A DNA stretch of 64,000 bases from Flavobacterium sp. (GTDB lineage Bacteria; Bacteroidota; Bacteroidia; Flavobacteriales; Flavobacteriaceae): positions 1-64,000 of the forward strand of contig NZ_JAPZSU010000020.1 of the NCBI RefSeq assembly GCF_027531905.1. The letters are read 5' to 3'. This document shows, one piece after another, positions 18,601 to 26,851 of this stretch. Position 1 is the first letter of the stretch. Each line of letters starts with the position of its first letter. The notes under the pieces are model-generated. The model was given only the letters and a program-made list of their open reading frames with translations. It was not told where the DNA came from and did not search any database. A program made the position numbers and the translations under genes.

Positions 18601-19120
18601 GGTGAAACAAATTAAACCTAATTTTAAAGCTTTAGGACCTCGTTTTGGAAAAGACATGGGCTTAGTATCCAAGGAAATACAAGGGTTCACTCCAGCTCAA
18701 ATCAACCAATTAGACAAGGAAGGAAGTTTAAGTATTGTAATTTCAGGAAAAGATGTAATTTTATCTCTAGAAGATGTTGAAATTTCTTCCCAAGATATCG
18801 AAGGTTGGTTAGTGGCTAATGCCAATGGAATTACGGTAGCATTAGATATCACTATTTCTGAAGAGTTAAGAAAAGAAGGAATTGCAAGGGAGTTGGTAAA
18901 TCGTATTCAGAATATCCGTAAAGATTCTGGTTTCGAGGTTACCGATAAAGTGAAGGTTTACGTTCAAAATCATGCTGTTTTACAAGAAGCAATTCTAGCC
19001 AATGAAAGTTACATCAAGTCAGAAACATTGACAGAAGAATTGCTATTTGCAGAAAACTTAGAAAATGGCACAGAAATTGAATTCGACGACATTAAATCAA
19101 AATTAATCATAACAAAATAA
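15674..19120 (+). CDS. ileS: Isoleucyl-tRNA synthetase, type 2, with GxHH signature
   Basis: Charges tRNA-Ile in the cytoplasm. 1148 residues, the long eukaryote-like class. The HxGH signature is replaced by GIHH at residues 57-60 (15842-15853); the second signature is canonical, KMSKR at 697-701. The CP1 editing domain lies between, with the WTTTPWTLPSNTAL threonine-rich core. The C-terminus lacks the zinc-binding cysteine pairs of type 1 enzymes, supporting type 2. Residues about 216-245 are encoded by an in-frame palindromic repeat (16316-16416) just before AFFLAWTTTPW. Published work links GxHH in type 2 IleRS with very strong mupirocin resistance, so natural resistance is predicted. A -7-like TACTTTCG is at 15642-15649. 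Confidence 0.96.
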   Translation: MSTKFTEYKGLDLPKAASEVLDFWKNENIFEKSVTTREGNTPFVFFEGPPSANGLPGIHHVMARAIKDIFCRYKTQKGFQVKRKAGWDTHGLPVELGTEKELGITKEDIGKTISIEDYNEACKKTVMRYTDVWNDLTEKMGYWVDMEDPYVTYKPKYMESVWWLLKQIYNKDLMYKGYTIQPYSPKAGTGLSSHEVNQPGSYRDVTDTTIVAQFRSPLTPEGGIGDNSILKAFGLSSLPSEGLGEAFFLAWTTTPWTLPSNTALTVGPKIDYALVKTFNQYTFEPIHVILAKNLVGKQFAKGFFASEDAADFENFKAGFKKIPFQILAECKGQDLVGILYEQLLPFVLPYQNPENAFRVIAGDFVTTEDGTGIVHTAPTFGADDAKVAKEATPEVPPMLVLDENGTPVPLVDLQGRFIQGLGDYSGKYVKNEYYNEGEAPERSVDVEIAIRLKEENKAFKVEKYVHSYPHCWRTDKPILYYPLDSWFIKITEVRDRMFDLNDSINWKPKATGEGRFGNWLKNANDWNLSRSRYWGIPLPIWRTEDKQEEILIGSVEELYNEIEKAIAAGVQTNNPFAGFEIGNMSEANYDLIDLHKNVVDQITLVSASGKPMKRESDLIDVWFDSGAMPYAQWHYPFENKEKIDQNTDYPADFIAEGVDQTRGWFYTLHAIGALVFDRIAYKNVVSNGLVLDKNGQKMSKRLGNAVDPFTTLEEYGPDATRWYMISNANPWDNLKFDIEGIAEVRRKFFGTLYNTYSFFALYANIDGFSYAEAEVPLEERPEIDQWIISELNTLIKEVDVFYAEYEPTRAARAISDFVQENLSNWYVRLCRRRFWKGEYAQDKIAAYQTLYTCLLSVAKLSAPIAPFFMDKLYKDLTQATGTENFESVHLAQFPVSVENFVDKSLESKMQKAQTISSLVLSLRKKEMIKVRQPLQKVMIPVLDAVQKAEIEAVADLIKAEVNVKEIELLDDASGVLVKQIKPNFKALGPRFGKDMGLVSKEIQGFTPAQINQLDKEGSLSIVISGKDVILSLEDVEISSQDIEGWLVANANGITVALDITISEELRKEGIARELVNRIQNIRKDSGFEVTDKVKVYVQNHAVLQEAILANESYIKSETLTEELLFAENLENGTEIEFDDIKSKLIITK
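16316..16416 (+). repeat. Palindromic repeat element inside the ileS reading frame
   Basis: Arm 1 (16316-16341) reads GCCCCCTAACCCCCGAAGGG and arm 2 (about 16381-16411) reads TTCGGAGGGGCTGGGGGAGG; each has an internal hairpin and the two arms are roughly inverted copies, separated by about 39 AT-rich bases. It is translated as a Pro/Gly/Ser-rich loop of about 30 residues (SPLTPEGGIGDN to LPSEGLGE) without disturbing the frame. The same element lies non-coding in the yicC-gmk spacer. Confidence 0.78.
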
Positions 19121-19163
19121 CCCAACCAAAAAGAATTAACCAACCATTAAATTAATTTAGGCT

Positions 19164-19544
19164 ATGACCGAGGAAATGACAAGATACTCAGATGCTGATT
19201 TAGCAGAGTTCAAACAGATAATCAAAGAAAAGATAGAGAAAGCGCAAGCCGATCTTGACTTGATAAAAAGTGCCTATATGAATGATTTAAATAATGGTAC
19301 TGATGACACTTCGCCTACATTCAAAGCGTTTGAAGAAGGTAGCGAAACCATGTCGAAAGAAGCCAATTCACAATTGGCTATTCGTCAAGAAAAATTCTTA
19401 CGTGATTTAAAAAATGCTCTTTTCCGTGTAGAAAACAAAACGTACGGTATATGCAGAGTAACCGGAAAGTTAATAGGCAAAGAAAGGCTTAAAATCGTCC
19501 CTCATGCAACCATGAGTATCGAAGCCAAAAACATGCAACGATAA
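19164..19544 (+). CDS. DksA/TraR-family protein without a zinc site
   Basis: 126 residues. The N-terminal two-thirds forms the coiled-coil region typical of DksA-like RNA-polymerase secondary-channel factors (FKQIIKEKIEKAQADLDLIK), then a globular end YGICRVTGKLIGKERLKIVPHA. In E. coli-type DksA this end carries four zinc cysteines; here only one cysteine remains (C-x-x-T). Similar zinc-less forms are common in Bacteroidetes. A transcription-regulatory role is inferred. The gene lies between ileS and lspA on the same strand, 43 bp after ileS, and ends at a strong hairpin. Confidence 0.88.
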   Translation: MTEEMTRYSDADLAEFKQIIKEKIEKAQADLDLIKSAYMNDLNNGTDDTSPTFKAFEEGSETMSKEANSQLAIRQEKFLRDLKNALFRVENKTYGICRVTGKLIGKERLKIVPHATMSIEAKNMQR

Positions 19545-19563
19545 CAATCTGAAATCCAAAATT

Positions 19564-19610
19564 GAAATTCCAAATTCCAACATGCATCATGGAATTTGGA
19601 ATTTCTTTTT
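19564..19610 (+). terminator. Intrinsic terminator after the DksA-like gene
   Basis: GAAATTCCAAATTCCA (19564-19579) pairs perfectly with TGGAATTTGGAATTTC (19590-19605), then a T-run. Confidence 0.9.
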
Positions 19611-19651
19611 AGTGATTTTTTATTTGATTTTGCTTATTTTTGCCCACTAAA

Positions 19652-20269
19652 ATGTATAAAATGTCCTTACGCCAAGCTTATATTATTGTATTTCTACTTT
19701 TGTTAGTGGACCAAGTTTCTAAAATTTATATCAAAACTAATTTTGTTTTAGGCGAAGAAGTGACGGTCTTCAATTGGTTCAAAATTCATTTTATAGAAAA
19801 CGAAGGAATGGCTTGGGGAACCAAACTTCCAGGAGAATACGGCAAGTTATTTTTGACCGTTTTCCGAATTTTTGCAGTGGCGGGAATTGCATATTGGTTA
19901 TGGGATACCGTTCGTAATCATAAAAGTTCCAATTATCTGATCGTAGCCATTGCTTTGATTTTTGCTGGGGCTTTAGGAAACATTATCGATTCTGTTTTTT
20001 ACGGGGTTATTTTTAACGACAGTTATCAGCAATTGGCGGTTTTGTTCTCAGATGAGCCTTATGGAACTTGGTTTCATGGGCAAGTAGTCGATATGTTTTA
20101 TTTTCCTATCATCAAAGATTTTCCAATGCCAGAATGGGTGCCTTTTATTGGCGGTAGACCTTTCACGTTTTTTAATGCTATTTTCAACGTAGCCGATGTG
20201 GCTATTTCAACTGGAGTAGGAATCTTAATCGTATTCAATAAAAAAGCTTTTCATAAAGGAGAGGCGTAG
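19652..20269 (+). CDS. lspA: Lipoprotein signal peptidase (signal peptidase II)
   Basis: Inner-membrane aspartyl protease that cleaves the signal peptide of prolipoproteins. The start at 19652 gives 205 residues (MYKMSLRQAYIIVFLL); 19661 is also possible. Four membrane helices can be seen. Catalytic aspartates are in GQVVDMFYFP and FNVADVAIS. The protein is longer than E. coli LspA because of an insert before the first catalytic motif (NDSYQQLAVLFSDEPYGTW), usual in Bacteroidetes. TATTTTTG at 19635-19642 could be the -7 element, which would leave a leader of only a few nucleotides. The window encodes several lipoproteins that would be substrates. Confidence 0.94.
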   Translation: MYKMSLRQAYIIVFLLLLVDQVSKIYIKTNFVLGEEVTVFNWFKIHFIENEGMAWGTKLPGEYGKLFLTVFRIFAVAGIAYWLWDTVRNHKSSNYLIVAIALIFAGALGNIIDSVFYGVIFNDSYQQLAVLFSDEPYGTWFHGQVVDMFYFPIIKDFPMPEWVPFIGGRPFTFFNAIFNVADVAISTGVGILIVFNKKAFHKGEA

Positions 20270-20311
20270 TTTTTAGGAGCTTTATCTTGCTGTATGCTAT
20301 ATCTTTTATAC

Positions 20312-20348
20312 AAAAACCCTTTCAGAATATAAAACTGAAAGGGTTTTT
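20312..20348. terminator. Bidirectional terminator between lspA and radA
   Basis: AAAAACCCTTTCAG (20312-20325) pairs with CTGAAAGGGTTTTT (20335-20348). The ACCCTTTCA stem sequence recurs in three later terminators of this window and in the palindrome inside the ketoacyl synthase. Confidence 0.92.
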
Positions 20349-20391
20349 GATATAAAAGGATGCCGCTTCCATCAAGGCCTAGGGTTTTGGC

Positions 20392-21753
20392 TTACCCAAA
20401 AAGTTCGGCTGCTACATCTTCTATTTTCGTAACCAACCGAATTTGAATCCCAGTATTCTTAAGCGCAATCTTATTATATTTAGAAACGAATATGGTTGAG
20501 AAACCCAGTTTTTCAGCTTCTTGTATGCGTTGGTCAACTCGATTCACCGGACGAATTTCACCAGAAAGCCCAACTTCGCCAGCAAAACAAAAATCTTTGT
20601 GGATAGGAATGTCTTCGTTTGAAGATAAGATGGCGGCAACCACAGCCAAATCAATCGCGGGGTCATCCACTGAGAGACCACCTGTTACGTTCAAAAAGAC
20701 ATCTTTAGCGCCCAATCGGAAACCAGCTCTTTTTTCTAAAACAGCCAAAATCATATTCAGGCGTTTGGCATTGTATCCTGTTGTGCTTCGCTGTGGCGTT
20801 CCGTAAACCGCGGTGCTTACCAAGGCTTGTATTTCGATCATTAAAGGACGCATGCCTTCTAGCGTTGTAGCTATAGCAGTTCCTGAGAGTTGTTCGTCTT
20901 TGTGAGAAATCAATATTTCAGACGGATTTGAAACTTCTCGTAAGCCGCTGCCCAACATTTCATAAATTCCTATTTCGGCAGTTGAGCCGAATCGGTTTTT
21001 AAGCGAACGAAGGATGCGGTACACGTGGTTTCGGTCCCCTTCAAATTGCAAAACGGTATCTACCATGTGTTCTAGAATCTTTGGCCCAGCGATCGTACCA
21101 TCTTTGGTAATGTGGCCAATGAGAATTACGGGAACGTTAGTTTCTTTGGCAAACTTAATCAACTCGGCAGTCGTTTCTCTAATTTGAGAAATACTTCCTG
21201 CAGTCGATTCAATATAATCCGTATGCAGCGTTTGAATGGAATCGATAATAACAATTTCGGGCTGCATTGCCTCAATTTGCTTAAAAATATTTTGGGTTTT
21301 GGTTTCGGTCAAAATGTAGCAATTGTCTCCATTTGGAGTGATCCGCTCTGCACGCATTTTGATTTGCTTTTGGCTTTCCTCCCCAGAAACATACAAGGTT
21401 TTATAAGGTAGTTTCAAGGAAATTTGGAGTAATAATGTACTTTTTCCAATCCCGGGTTCGCCACCTAATAAGATTAAGGAACCAGGTACTATTCCGCCAC
21501 CCAATACACGATTCAGTTCTGCATCAGTGGTATCTAATCGGATTTCAGCTGTCGAGTCAATTTCGTTGATGCGCAAGGGTCGAGGTGCTTTGCCTATCGG
21601 AACGGACTCGCTCTTCCAAGCTACTTTCTCTTGTTTTTGTACAATCTCTTCAGCAATTGTATTCCACTCTTTGCAGGAATTGCATTGTCCTTGCCATTTG
21701 GCATATTGCGTGCCACAATTTTGACAAAAAAAGGTAGTTTTTACTTTCGCCAT
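20392..21753 (-). CDS. radA: DNA repair protein RadA
   Basis: RecA-like helicase that promotes branch migration during recombination. 453 residues, standard length. The N-terminal zinc finger uses Cys10, Cys13, Cys24 and Cys27. The ATPase core has Walker A GEPGIGKST, and the RadA-specific KNRFG motif occurs in LRSLKNRFGSTAEIG. The C-terminal Lon-protease-like domain is intact (LNVTGGLSVDDPAIDLAV). The ATG overlaps the stop codon of the upstream esterase-like gene by 1 bp, so the two are translationally coupled. Confidence 0.97.
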   Translation of the reverse strand: MAKVKTTFFCQNCGTQYAKWQGQCNSCKEWNTIAEEIVQKQEKVAWKSESVPIGKAPRPLRINEIDSTAEIRLDTTDAELNRVLGGGIVPGSLILLGGEPGIGKSTLLLQISLKLPYKTLYVSGEESQKQIKMRAERITPNGDNCYILTETKTQNIFKQIEAMQPEIVIIDSIQTLHTDYIESTAGSISQIRETTAELIKFAKETNVPVILIGHITKDGTIAGPKILEHMVDTVLQFEGDRNHVYRILRSLKNRFGSTAEIGIYEMLGSGLREVSNPSEILISHKDEQLSGTAIATTLEGMRPLMIEIQALVSTAVYGTPQRSTTGYNAKRLNMILAVLEKRAGFRLGAKDVFLNVTGGLSVDDPAIDLAVVAAILSSNEDIPIHKDFCFAGEVGLSGEIRPVNRVDQRIQEAEKLGFSTIFVSKYNKIALKNTGIQIRLVTKIEDVAAELFG

Positions 21754-22904
21754 TATTTTTTAGGTGCAATTTTACTCAGCATTAATTCGTATTTTTCTAA
21801 CATCATGTTCTTTGTCAGGGAGCCAATTTCTTGCATTTGCGAGGCGTTTTGATAGCGTTTCGTGGCTTTTTTGTAGTCTTCTTGTTTTTCATACATTAAG
21901 CCCAATTCATATTCCGCCAGCATTGATTTTGGATAATGCTTATCGGCCAAAATCGCCAACTGATCCAATTCACTATACGCTTTGTTTTTTAAAATTGCTG
22001 CTTCAATAGCTTTGAAATCATTAATTCTGATTGGAACGTCAAGATGTAAAGCTTCGTTTAGAACACTGTATTTTTTTTCTAAATAGTCTACGTAACCAGA
22101 AGGTAATACCGCGATTTTATTACTAAATTCTGATGAAGTAATGGGTTTGTAACTTTCAAAAATTTGATGCAAGGCACTTGGAATTGCATACAAAGTTTGG
22201 GAATAATGTCCTGCATCTTTGAAGGACTCAAATTTATAATTGACTAATGGATTGTTGTCCTTTTTGATGTTGTCATTCAGCATTTTGATAGGTTCTGCCA
22301 ATTTTTTTATTTCATCTTCACTAGTCGATAAGTAATAAAAAACAGGACTTTTTGCAGTATTTAATTGTTCTGCCACTCTTTTTTCCATTAATGGGGCAAG
22401 TTCAGGATTTAAGGAAATGTAAGCGTTAAAAAGGGGATTTTCTTTGTACAGAAAAAAATTCAAATAACCTGCTGTTGTGTCAAGTCCAGCAATCATTCGG
22501 AATGGGGCTACCCGATATTTTTTTTCGATATAAGGCAGTAACTCTTGTCCAATAAATTCAAAAAAAGCGGCTCCTTTTTCGGCCGGGAGCCCTTGTGTCT
22601 CTTCAAATTCGCTATCGTCAACCCGCTCATCGTTATGATTTTGATGGATTCCTACGATTATTGTTTCCGGGAAATCGTCCCAGTAACTTCCATAAGAAAT
22701 AGCGCCATAGAAAGGATCGAATAAAAAATCGCCGTCTAACAATAGTAAGATTGGATATTTTTTGGTAGTGTTTTTTTCGTAAGAAGGGGGTAAGCTTATA
22801 GTAATTGCTCGTTTTTCGGCTAACTTACTAGAATCAAAAGATTCGGTTTTGATTTGAGCATAAAATGGAACTGAAAGCAACAACAAAAAAAGGACCTTTT
22901 TCAT
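21753..22904 (-). CDS. Esterase-family alpha/beta-hydrolase-like protein with altered nucleophile elbow
   Basis: 383 residues with a signal peptide (MKKVLFLLLLSVPFYAQ), so exported. The fold follows the enterochelin-esterase/esterase D pattern (YPILLLLDGDFLFDPFYGAI, TIIVGIHQNHNDERVDDSEF, histidine in DAGHYSQTLYAIP). The nucleophile elbow, normally GxSxGG, reads GLDTTAG, so the serine is replaced. Either the protein is not a hydrolase or it uses other chemistry. The last about 60 residues look like a TPR pair (AEYELGLMYEKQEDYKKA). It overlaps radA by 1 bp; the pairing seems an operon convenience rather than a functional link. Confidence 0.82.
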   Translation of the reverse strand: MKKVLFLLLLSVPFYAQIKTESFDSSKLAEKRAITISLPPSYEKNTTKKYPILLLLDGDFLFDPFYGAISYGSYWDDFPETIIVGIHQNHNDERVDDSEFEETQGLPAEKGAAFFEFIGQELLPYIEKKYRVAPFRMIAGLDTTAGYLNFFLYKENPLFNAYISLNPELAPLMEKRVAEQLNTAKSPVFYYLSTSEDEIKKLAEPIKMLNDNIKKDNNPLVNYKFESFKDAGHYSQTLYAIPSALHQIFESYKPITSSEFSNKIAVLPSGYVDYLEKKYSVLNEALHLDVPIRINDFKAIEAAILKNKAYSELDQLAILADKHYPKSMLAEYELGLMYEKQEDYKKATKRYQNASQMQEIGSLTKNMMLEKYELMLSKIAPKK

Positions 22905-23065
22905 GATTTGGGGAGTCTAAATTAGGTTTGAATTAAAAAACAGAGCAAGATACTATTTTAATTTATTTTATGAATAAATCGCAAGTATTTGTTGCTTTTA
23001 ATGTTTTAAAAGCATTGATAGCACTGTTTTAAATGCTTAAAATTTAGACAAATAAAAAAAAGGAA

Positions 23066-23416
23066 CTATGTAAGAGAGTTGTCGGTTTCGTTTGGAAAAA
23101 TAATCCAAGGTTTAAAAGTTTTGGCCTCCTCAAATTCTAAAGTTGCGTAAGAAATGATAATGATAATATCATCTTTTTGAACTTTTCTAGCGGCAGGACC
23201 ATTTAGTGTAATGATACCAGAATTTCTTTCGCCTTTGATAGCGTAGGTTTCAAAACGTTCGCCGTTATTGATGTTTACGATCGAAACTTTTTCGCCTTCT
23301 ATAATGTTGGAGGCGTCTAACAAAGCTTCATCAATCGTAATACTGCCGATGTAATTTAAATCGGCACCAGTTACTTTTACACGATGAATTTTAGATTTTA
23401 CTACTTGAATTTGCAT
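23066..23416 (-). CDS. panD: Aspartate 1-decarboxylase
   Basis: Makes beta-alanine from aspartate for pantothenate. 116 residues. The self-cleavage site Gly24-Ser25 is in YIGSITID; Ser25 becomes the pyruvoyl cofactor. Lys9 and the [22 protein letters not shown] region match the family, giving high certainty. It is 13 bp downstream of panC on the same strand. Confidence 0.97.
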   Translation of the reverse strand: MQIQVVKSKIHRVKVTGADLNYIGSITIDEALLDASNIIEGEKVSIVNINNGERFETYAIKGERNSGIITLNGPAARKVQKDDIIIIISYATLEFEEAKTFKPWIIFPNETDNSLT

Positions 23417-23429
23417 GGGGCGAAGGTAA

Positions 23430-24278
23430 TTAATTTAATGTAATAGTGTCAATTAAACGAATGTTGTTAACGAATACAGCTATAAAAGCGCGATACTTTT
23501 TATATTTTTCTTTAAAAGTTATAGGTAAAAGTGTCGATTCATCAGCAATTATGAAATATTCTAATTCGAATAACGGATTGTTTTTGAATTGATTTTTAAC
23601 CCAAGCTGCTATCAAATCAGCGTCTTGTGTTTGAAATTTTTCTTTTGCCTCTTTTAAAATGGTAAAAATTAGGGCAGCTTCTTTTCTTTCAGTGCTGCTA
23701 AGTCTTTCGTTACGTGAGCTCATGGCCAAACCATTGGGTTCTCTGTAGATCGGACATCCAATGATTTCTACCGGAATGTGGTATTTTTCGACTAGTTTTT
23801 TTACTATTTGAAGTTGTTGAAAATCTTTCTCACCAAAATAAGCTCTTGTTGGAGCGACAATTTCAAACAATCGCTTTACAATTGTTCCAACGCCATCAAA
23901 ATGACCAGGTCTAAACTTGCCCTCCATCTGATGTTCTAATCCATCATACTCAAAGGATTTTGCTGTAGTTTCTCCTTCATAAATGTCCTCAACGGTAGGT
24001 GCAAAAATGATTATTTTATCGCTAAGTGTAGCCATTTTTTCAACATCAGCTTCAAGTGTTCGGGGATATTTTGCTAAATCTTCTGGATTGTTGAATTGGG
24101 TAGGATTGACAAAAATACTCACTACAGTAAAGCCATTTTCTTGTAGAGATTGACGCATTAATGCTAAGTGACCCGCATGCAAGGCACCCATCGTTGGCAC
24201 AAAGCCAATAGTAGAATTTTTGGTCTTCACGGATGCCAAAAATTCTTTTAATTCGATGTTTTTATTGAAGATTTGCAT
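23430..24278 (-). CDS. panC: Pantothenate synthetase
   Basis: ATP-dependent condensation of pantoate and beta-alanine in the cytoplasm. 282 residues. The nucleotidyltransferase HIGH-like motif is HAGH (residues 34-37) in [13 protein letters not shown], and the KMSKS-like motif is MSSRNERLS. Other family motifs are [17 protein letters not shown] and [13 protein letters not shown]. panC and panD form a two-gene operon, supplying both the beta-alanine precursor and its ligation. Confidence 0.97.
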   Translation of the reverse strand: MQIFNKNIELKEFLASVKTKNSTIGFVPTMGALHAGHLALMRQSLQENGFTVVSIFVNPTQFNNPEDLAKYPRTLEADVEKMATLSDKIIIFAPTVEDIYEGETTAKSFEYDGLEHQMEGKFRPGHFDGVGTIVKRLFEIVAPTRAYFGEKDFQQLQIVKKLVEKYHIPVEIIGCPIYREPNGLAMSSRNERLSSTERKEAALIFTILKEAKEKFQTQDADLIAAWVKNQFKNNPLFELEYFIIADESTLLPITFKEKYKKYRAFIAVFVNNIRLIDTITLN

Positions 24279-24300
24279 GGTCTTTTATTAAAATTAGGTG

Positions 24301-24347
24301 CAAACATAATATTTTAGTTAATAACTGCATAAAATTTTGTAATTTCG
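24301..24347. promoter_or_regulatory. Divergent promoter region between panCD and the GT5 gene
   Basis: On the minus strand TATGTTTG (complement of 24301-24308) fits the -7 consensus for panC. On the plus strand TAATTTCG (24340-24347) is a near match for the GT5 gene. No TTG lies at the ideal distance for either, so only the -7 elements are supported. Confidence 0.45.
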
Positions 24348-24385
24348 CAACGTTTTTATTGCCAATAAATAAAGTAAATAATACT

Positions 24386-25192
24386 ATGAAAGATAAGAGG
24401 ATATTGTATGTATCATCTGAAGTTGTTCCTTATCTTGCTGAGAATGAGGTCTCTTTAATGTCTTATGATGCGCCAAAAATGATCAATGATCAAGGAGGAC
24501 AGATAAGAATATTCATGCCGAGATATGGAAATATTAATGAACGAAGGCATCAATTGCATGAAGTAATTCGCCTTTCGGGAATGAATTTAGTAGTAAACGA
24601 TTTGGATATGCCATTGATTATAAAAGTGGCGTCTATCCCAAAAGAGCGCATCCAAGTTTATTTTATTGATAATGATGAATATTTTAAACGCAAATCTACT
24701 TTTGCAGATGAAGATGGTGTGATGTATCCTGATAACGATGAGCGCGCTATTTTTTTTGCTAAAGGAGTAGTTGAAACGGTCAAAAAACTCAATTGGGTGC
24801 CGGATATTATTCATGTTCATGGTTGGCTTGCTTCTATGTTGCCGGTTTACATGAAACATTACTACAAGAACGAGGCTTTGTTTTCTGAAACTAAAATAGT
24901 TACTTCGGTTTATTCGGAATCTTTTTCAGAAACTTTAGATGTCGAAATGATTAACAAAGTCAAATTTGATGGCGTACCTCATGAGGCTATAGCAGACTTA
25001 GAAGTACCAAATTACGAGAATATTTTAAAAACAGCTGTTCTAAACTCAGATGCCGTAATTATCGCTTCAAATAATTTGTCACCAAGTTTAACAAAATTTA
25101 TAGAATCTTCCAATAAACCTTTTTTACCTTTCACTCCGAAAGATGGTTTCGCTGAAGCGTACACCAATTTTTATAATAATCAGGTGATTTAA
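24386..25192 (+). CDS. Half-length glycogen/starch synthase-like protein (GT5 N-domain only)
   Basis: The start at 24386 gives 268 residues; a TTG start at 24359 would extend it through the promoter region. It contains only the N-terminal Rossmann domain of GT5 enzymes: RILYVSSEVVPYLAENE, IRIFMPRYGNINERRHQLHEV, DNDERAIFFAKGVVETVKKL and PDIIHVHGWLASMLPVYMKH. The C-terminal GT-B domain that holds the nucleotide-sugar site is missing. In E. coli-type GlgA the P-loop-like K-T-G-G-L-A-D occupies the segment read here as LAENEVSLMSY, so ADP-glucose chemistry is doubtful. This short form is usual in Flavobacteriia upstream of DUF4270 and glmS. Confidence 0.82.
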   Translation: MKDKRILYVSSEVVPYLAENEVSLMSYDAPKMINDQGGQIRIFMPRYGNINERRHQLHEVIRLSGMNLVVNDLDMPLIIKVASIPKERIQVYFIDNDEYFKRKSTFADEDGVMYPDNDERAIFFAKGVVETVKKLNWVPDIIHVHGWLASMLPVYMKHYYKNEALFSETKIVTSVYSESFSETLDVEMINKVKFDGVPHEAIADLEVPNYENILKTAVLNSDAVIIASNNLSPSLTKFIESSNKPFLPFTPKDGFAEAYTNFYNNQVI

Positions 25193-25213
25193 TTTTAATT
25201 TTATAACTATTTT

Positions 25214-26845
25214 ATGTACAATACGGCTTTAGTAAAGAAGGTATTTATTCTTTGTGGTTTTTTTATTTTGTTTTCTTGTGATAAAGATTATAATGTTATT
25301 GGAGAAGATTTAATAGGAGATAATAATTTTGAATTAGGAAAATATTACTCTGCTGTAAAGGCATACAATCAAGGGACAGGAGTTGTACAGTCTGATAACT
25401 TGGCAGTAAATGCTTTAGGTACTTATACAAATGCTGCTTTTGGTACTACTTCGGCTAGTTTCGCTACCCAGTTATCATTAGCATCGGTTAGCCCTACTAT
25501 TGGTGCCAATGCTGTTATGGATAGTGTGGTTATGACCATTCCTTATTATAGTACGGTTAAAAGTACAGATGCAACTACAGGAATAAGAACATATGAATTG
25601 GATTCTGTTTATGGTACTGCTAAAGCACCGTTCAAATTAAGTGTGTATGAGTCTGGGTTTTTTATGCGTGATTTAGATCCTGCAACTAATTTCAAAGAAA
25701 AACAAGCATATTATAGTGATCAAAAAAATGATTTTGATGGTTTGAAAATTGGCAACCGATTAAATGATGCTGCTGATAGTAAACAAAATGATGCTTTTTA
25801 TTTTGATCCAAAAGAAATTGCAGAAACGACTATAGATGAAGAAACCAAAAAATCTACTACAAAACGTACAGCGCCAGCTATGCGTTTAAAACTTAGTAAT
25901 GCTTTCTTTACGGCCAAAGTTTTGAATGCGCCATCAGGCAAGTTAACCTCCAATGAAGCATTTAAAAACTATTTTAGAGGCTTGTACTTTAAAGTAGAAA
26001 AAACTGGTGCTGATGAAAGTATGGCGATGATTAATTTTAAAAGATCAGGTTCGGCTCAAAATGTAATACGCCTGTATTATAAAGAGGATTTGTCTACTAC
26101 TACCAATGGGGTTACTACTGTTAAAAGAGTGAATAAAACACTGGATTTGAATATTGATGGTAATACCGTTAATTTTTTAGAGCAGTCCAACTTAAATCCA
26201 GATTACAGTAATGCAATAACCAATTTTAATCCTACATCTGGAGACTCAAAACTTTATTTAAAAGGTGGTGTGGGGTCTTTGGCTGTAGTAGAATTATTTG
26301 GTTCAGATAATGATAATAACGGTGTTGCTGATGAACTAGAGAAAATAAGAAAAAATGGTTGGTTAATCAATGAAGCTAATTTGGTCTTTCATATTGATGC
26401 AGCGGCAATGAAAAACGCTATTGAGCCAGAAAGAATTTATGTTTACAATTTAACCAATAAAACTGCTGTTTTAGATTATTTAACAGATAATACAACTGCT
26501 AGTGCTAGTCGACCGAAGTTGAATAAATTTATTTTCGGTGGTATTTTGAATAAAGAAGCAGTTACAAATGGTAGAGGTTTAACTTATAAAGTTCGTATTA
26601 CCAATCAAATTAAGAATTTAATTAAAAATGCCGATTCTACTAATGTTAAGTTAGGTGTTGTTGTTACTGAGGATATAGCGGTTGCCACTTTTAGCAAGTT
26701 AAAAACTTCTAATAGTATTATTTCTTCTGTACCTACAGCTTCAGTGTTAAATCCTCTTGGGACAATTCTTTTTGGCGGTCATCCAGCTGTACCAGAAGAT
26801 AAAAGATTGCGACTTGAAATTATTTATACCAAACCAAATCAATAA
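25214..26845 (+). CDS. DUF4270 lipoprotein
   Basis: 543 residues. A lipoprotein signal ends at FSC (Cys about residue 22; FILFSCDKDYNVIGEDLIG). The NVIGEDLIGD start, the repeated GTYTNAAFGTTSASFATQLSL-type strand motif and the C-terminal beta-rich half are the marks of DUF4270, a Bacteroidetes-specific envelope protein family of unknown function. It begins 21 bp after the GT5 gene and ends 6 bp before glmS, a conserved trio that suggests a link to cell-envelope sugar metabolism. That link is inference. Confidence 0.88.
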   Translation: MYNTALVKKVFILCGFFILFSCDKDYNVIGEDLIGDNNFELGKYYSAVKAYNQGTGVVQSDNLAVNALGTYTNAAFGTTSASFATQLSLASVSPTIGANAVMDSVVMTIPYYSTVKSTDATTGIRTYELDSVYGTAKAPFKLSVYESGFFMRDLDPATNFKEKQAYYSDQKNDFDGLKIGNRLNDAADSKQNDAFYFDPKEIAETTIDEETKKSTTKRTAPAMRLKLSNAFFTAKVLNAPSGKLTSNEAFKNYFRGLYFKVEKTGADESMAMINFKRSGSAQNVIRLYYKEDLSTTTNGVTTVKRVNKTLDLNIDGNTVNFLEQSNLNPDYSNAITNFNPTSGDSKLYLKGGVGSLAVVELFGSDNDNNGVADELEKIRKNGWLINEANLVFHIDAAAMKNAIEPERIYVYNLTNKTAVLDYLTDNTTASASRPKLNKFIFGGILNKEAVTNGRGLTYKVRITNQIKNLIKNADSTNVKLGVVVTEDIAVATFSKLKTSNSIISSVPTASVLNPLGTILFGGHPAVPEDKRLRLEIIYTKPNQ

Positions 26846-26851
26846 AAAAAT

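Noticed and set aside
26846..26851. glmS ribozyme or riboswitch
   Set aside because: Only 6 bp separate DUF4270 and glmS, and this ribozyme is not known in Bacteroidetes.
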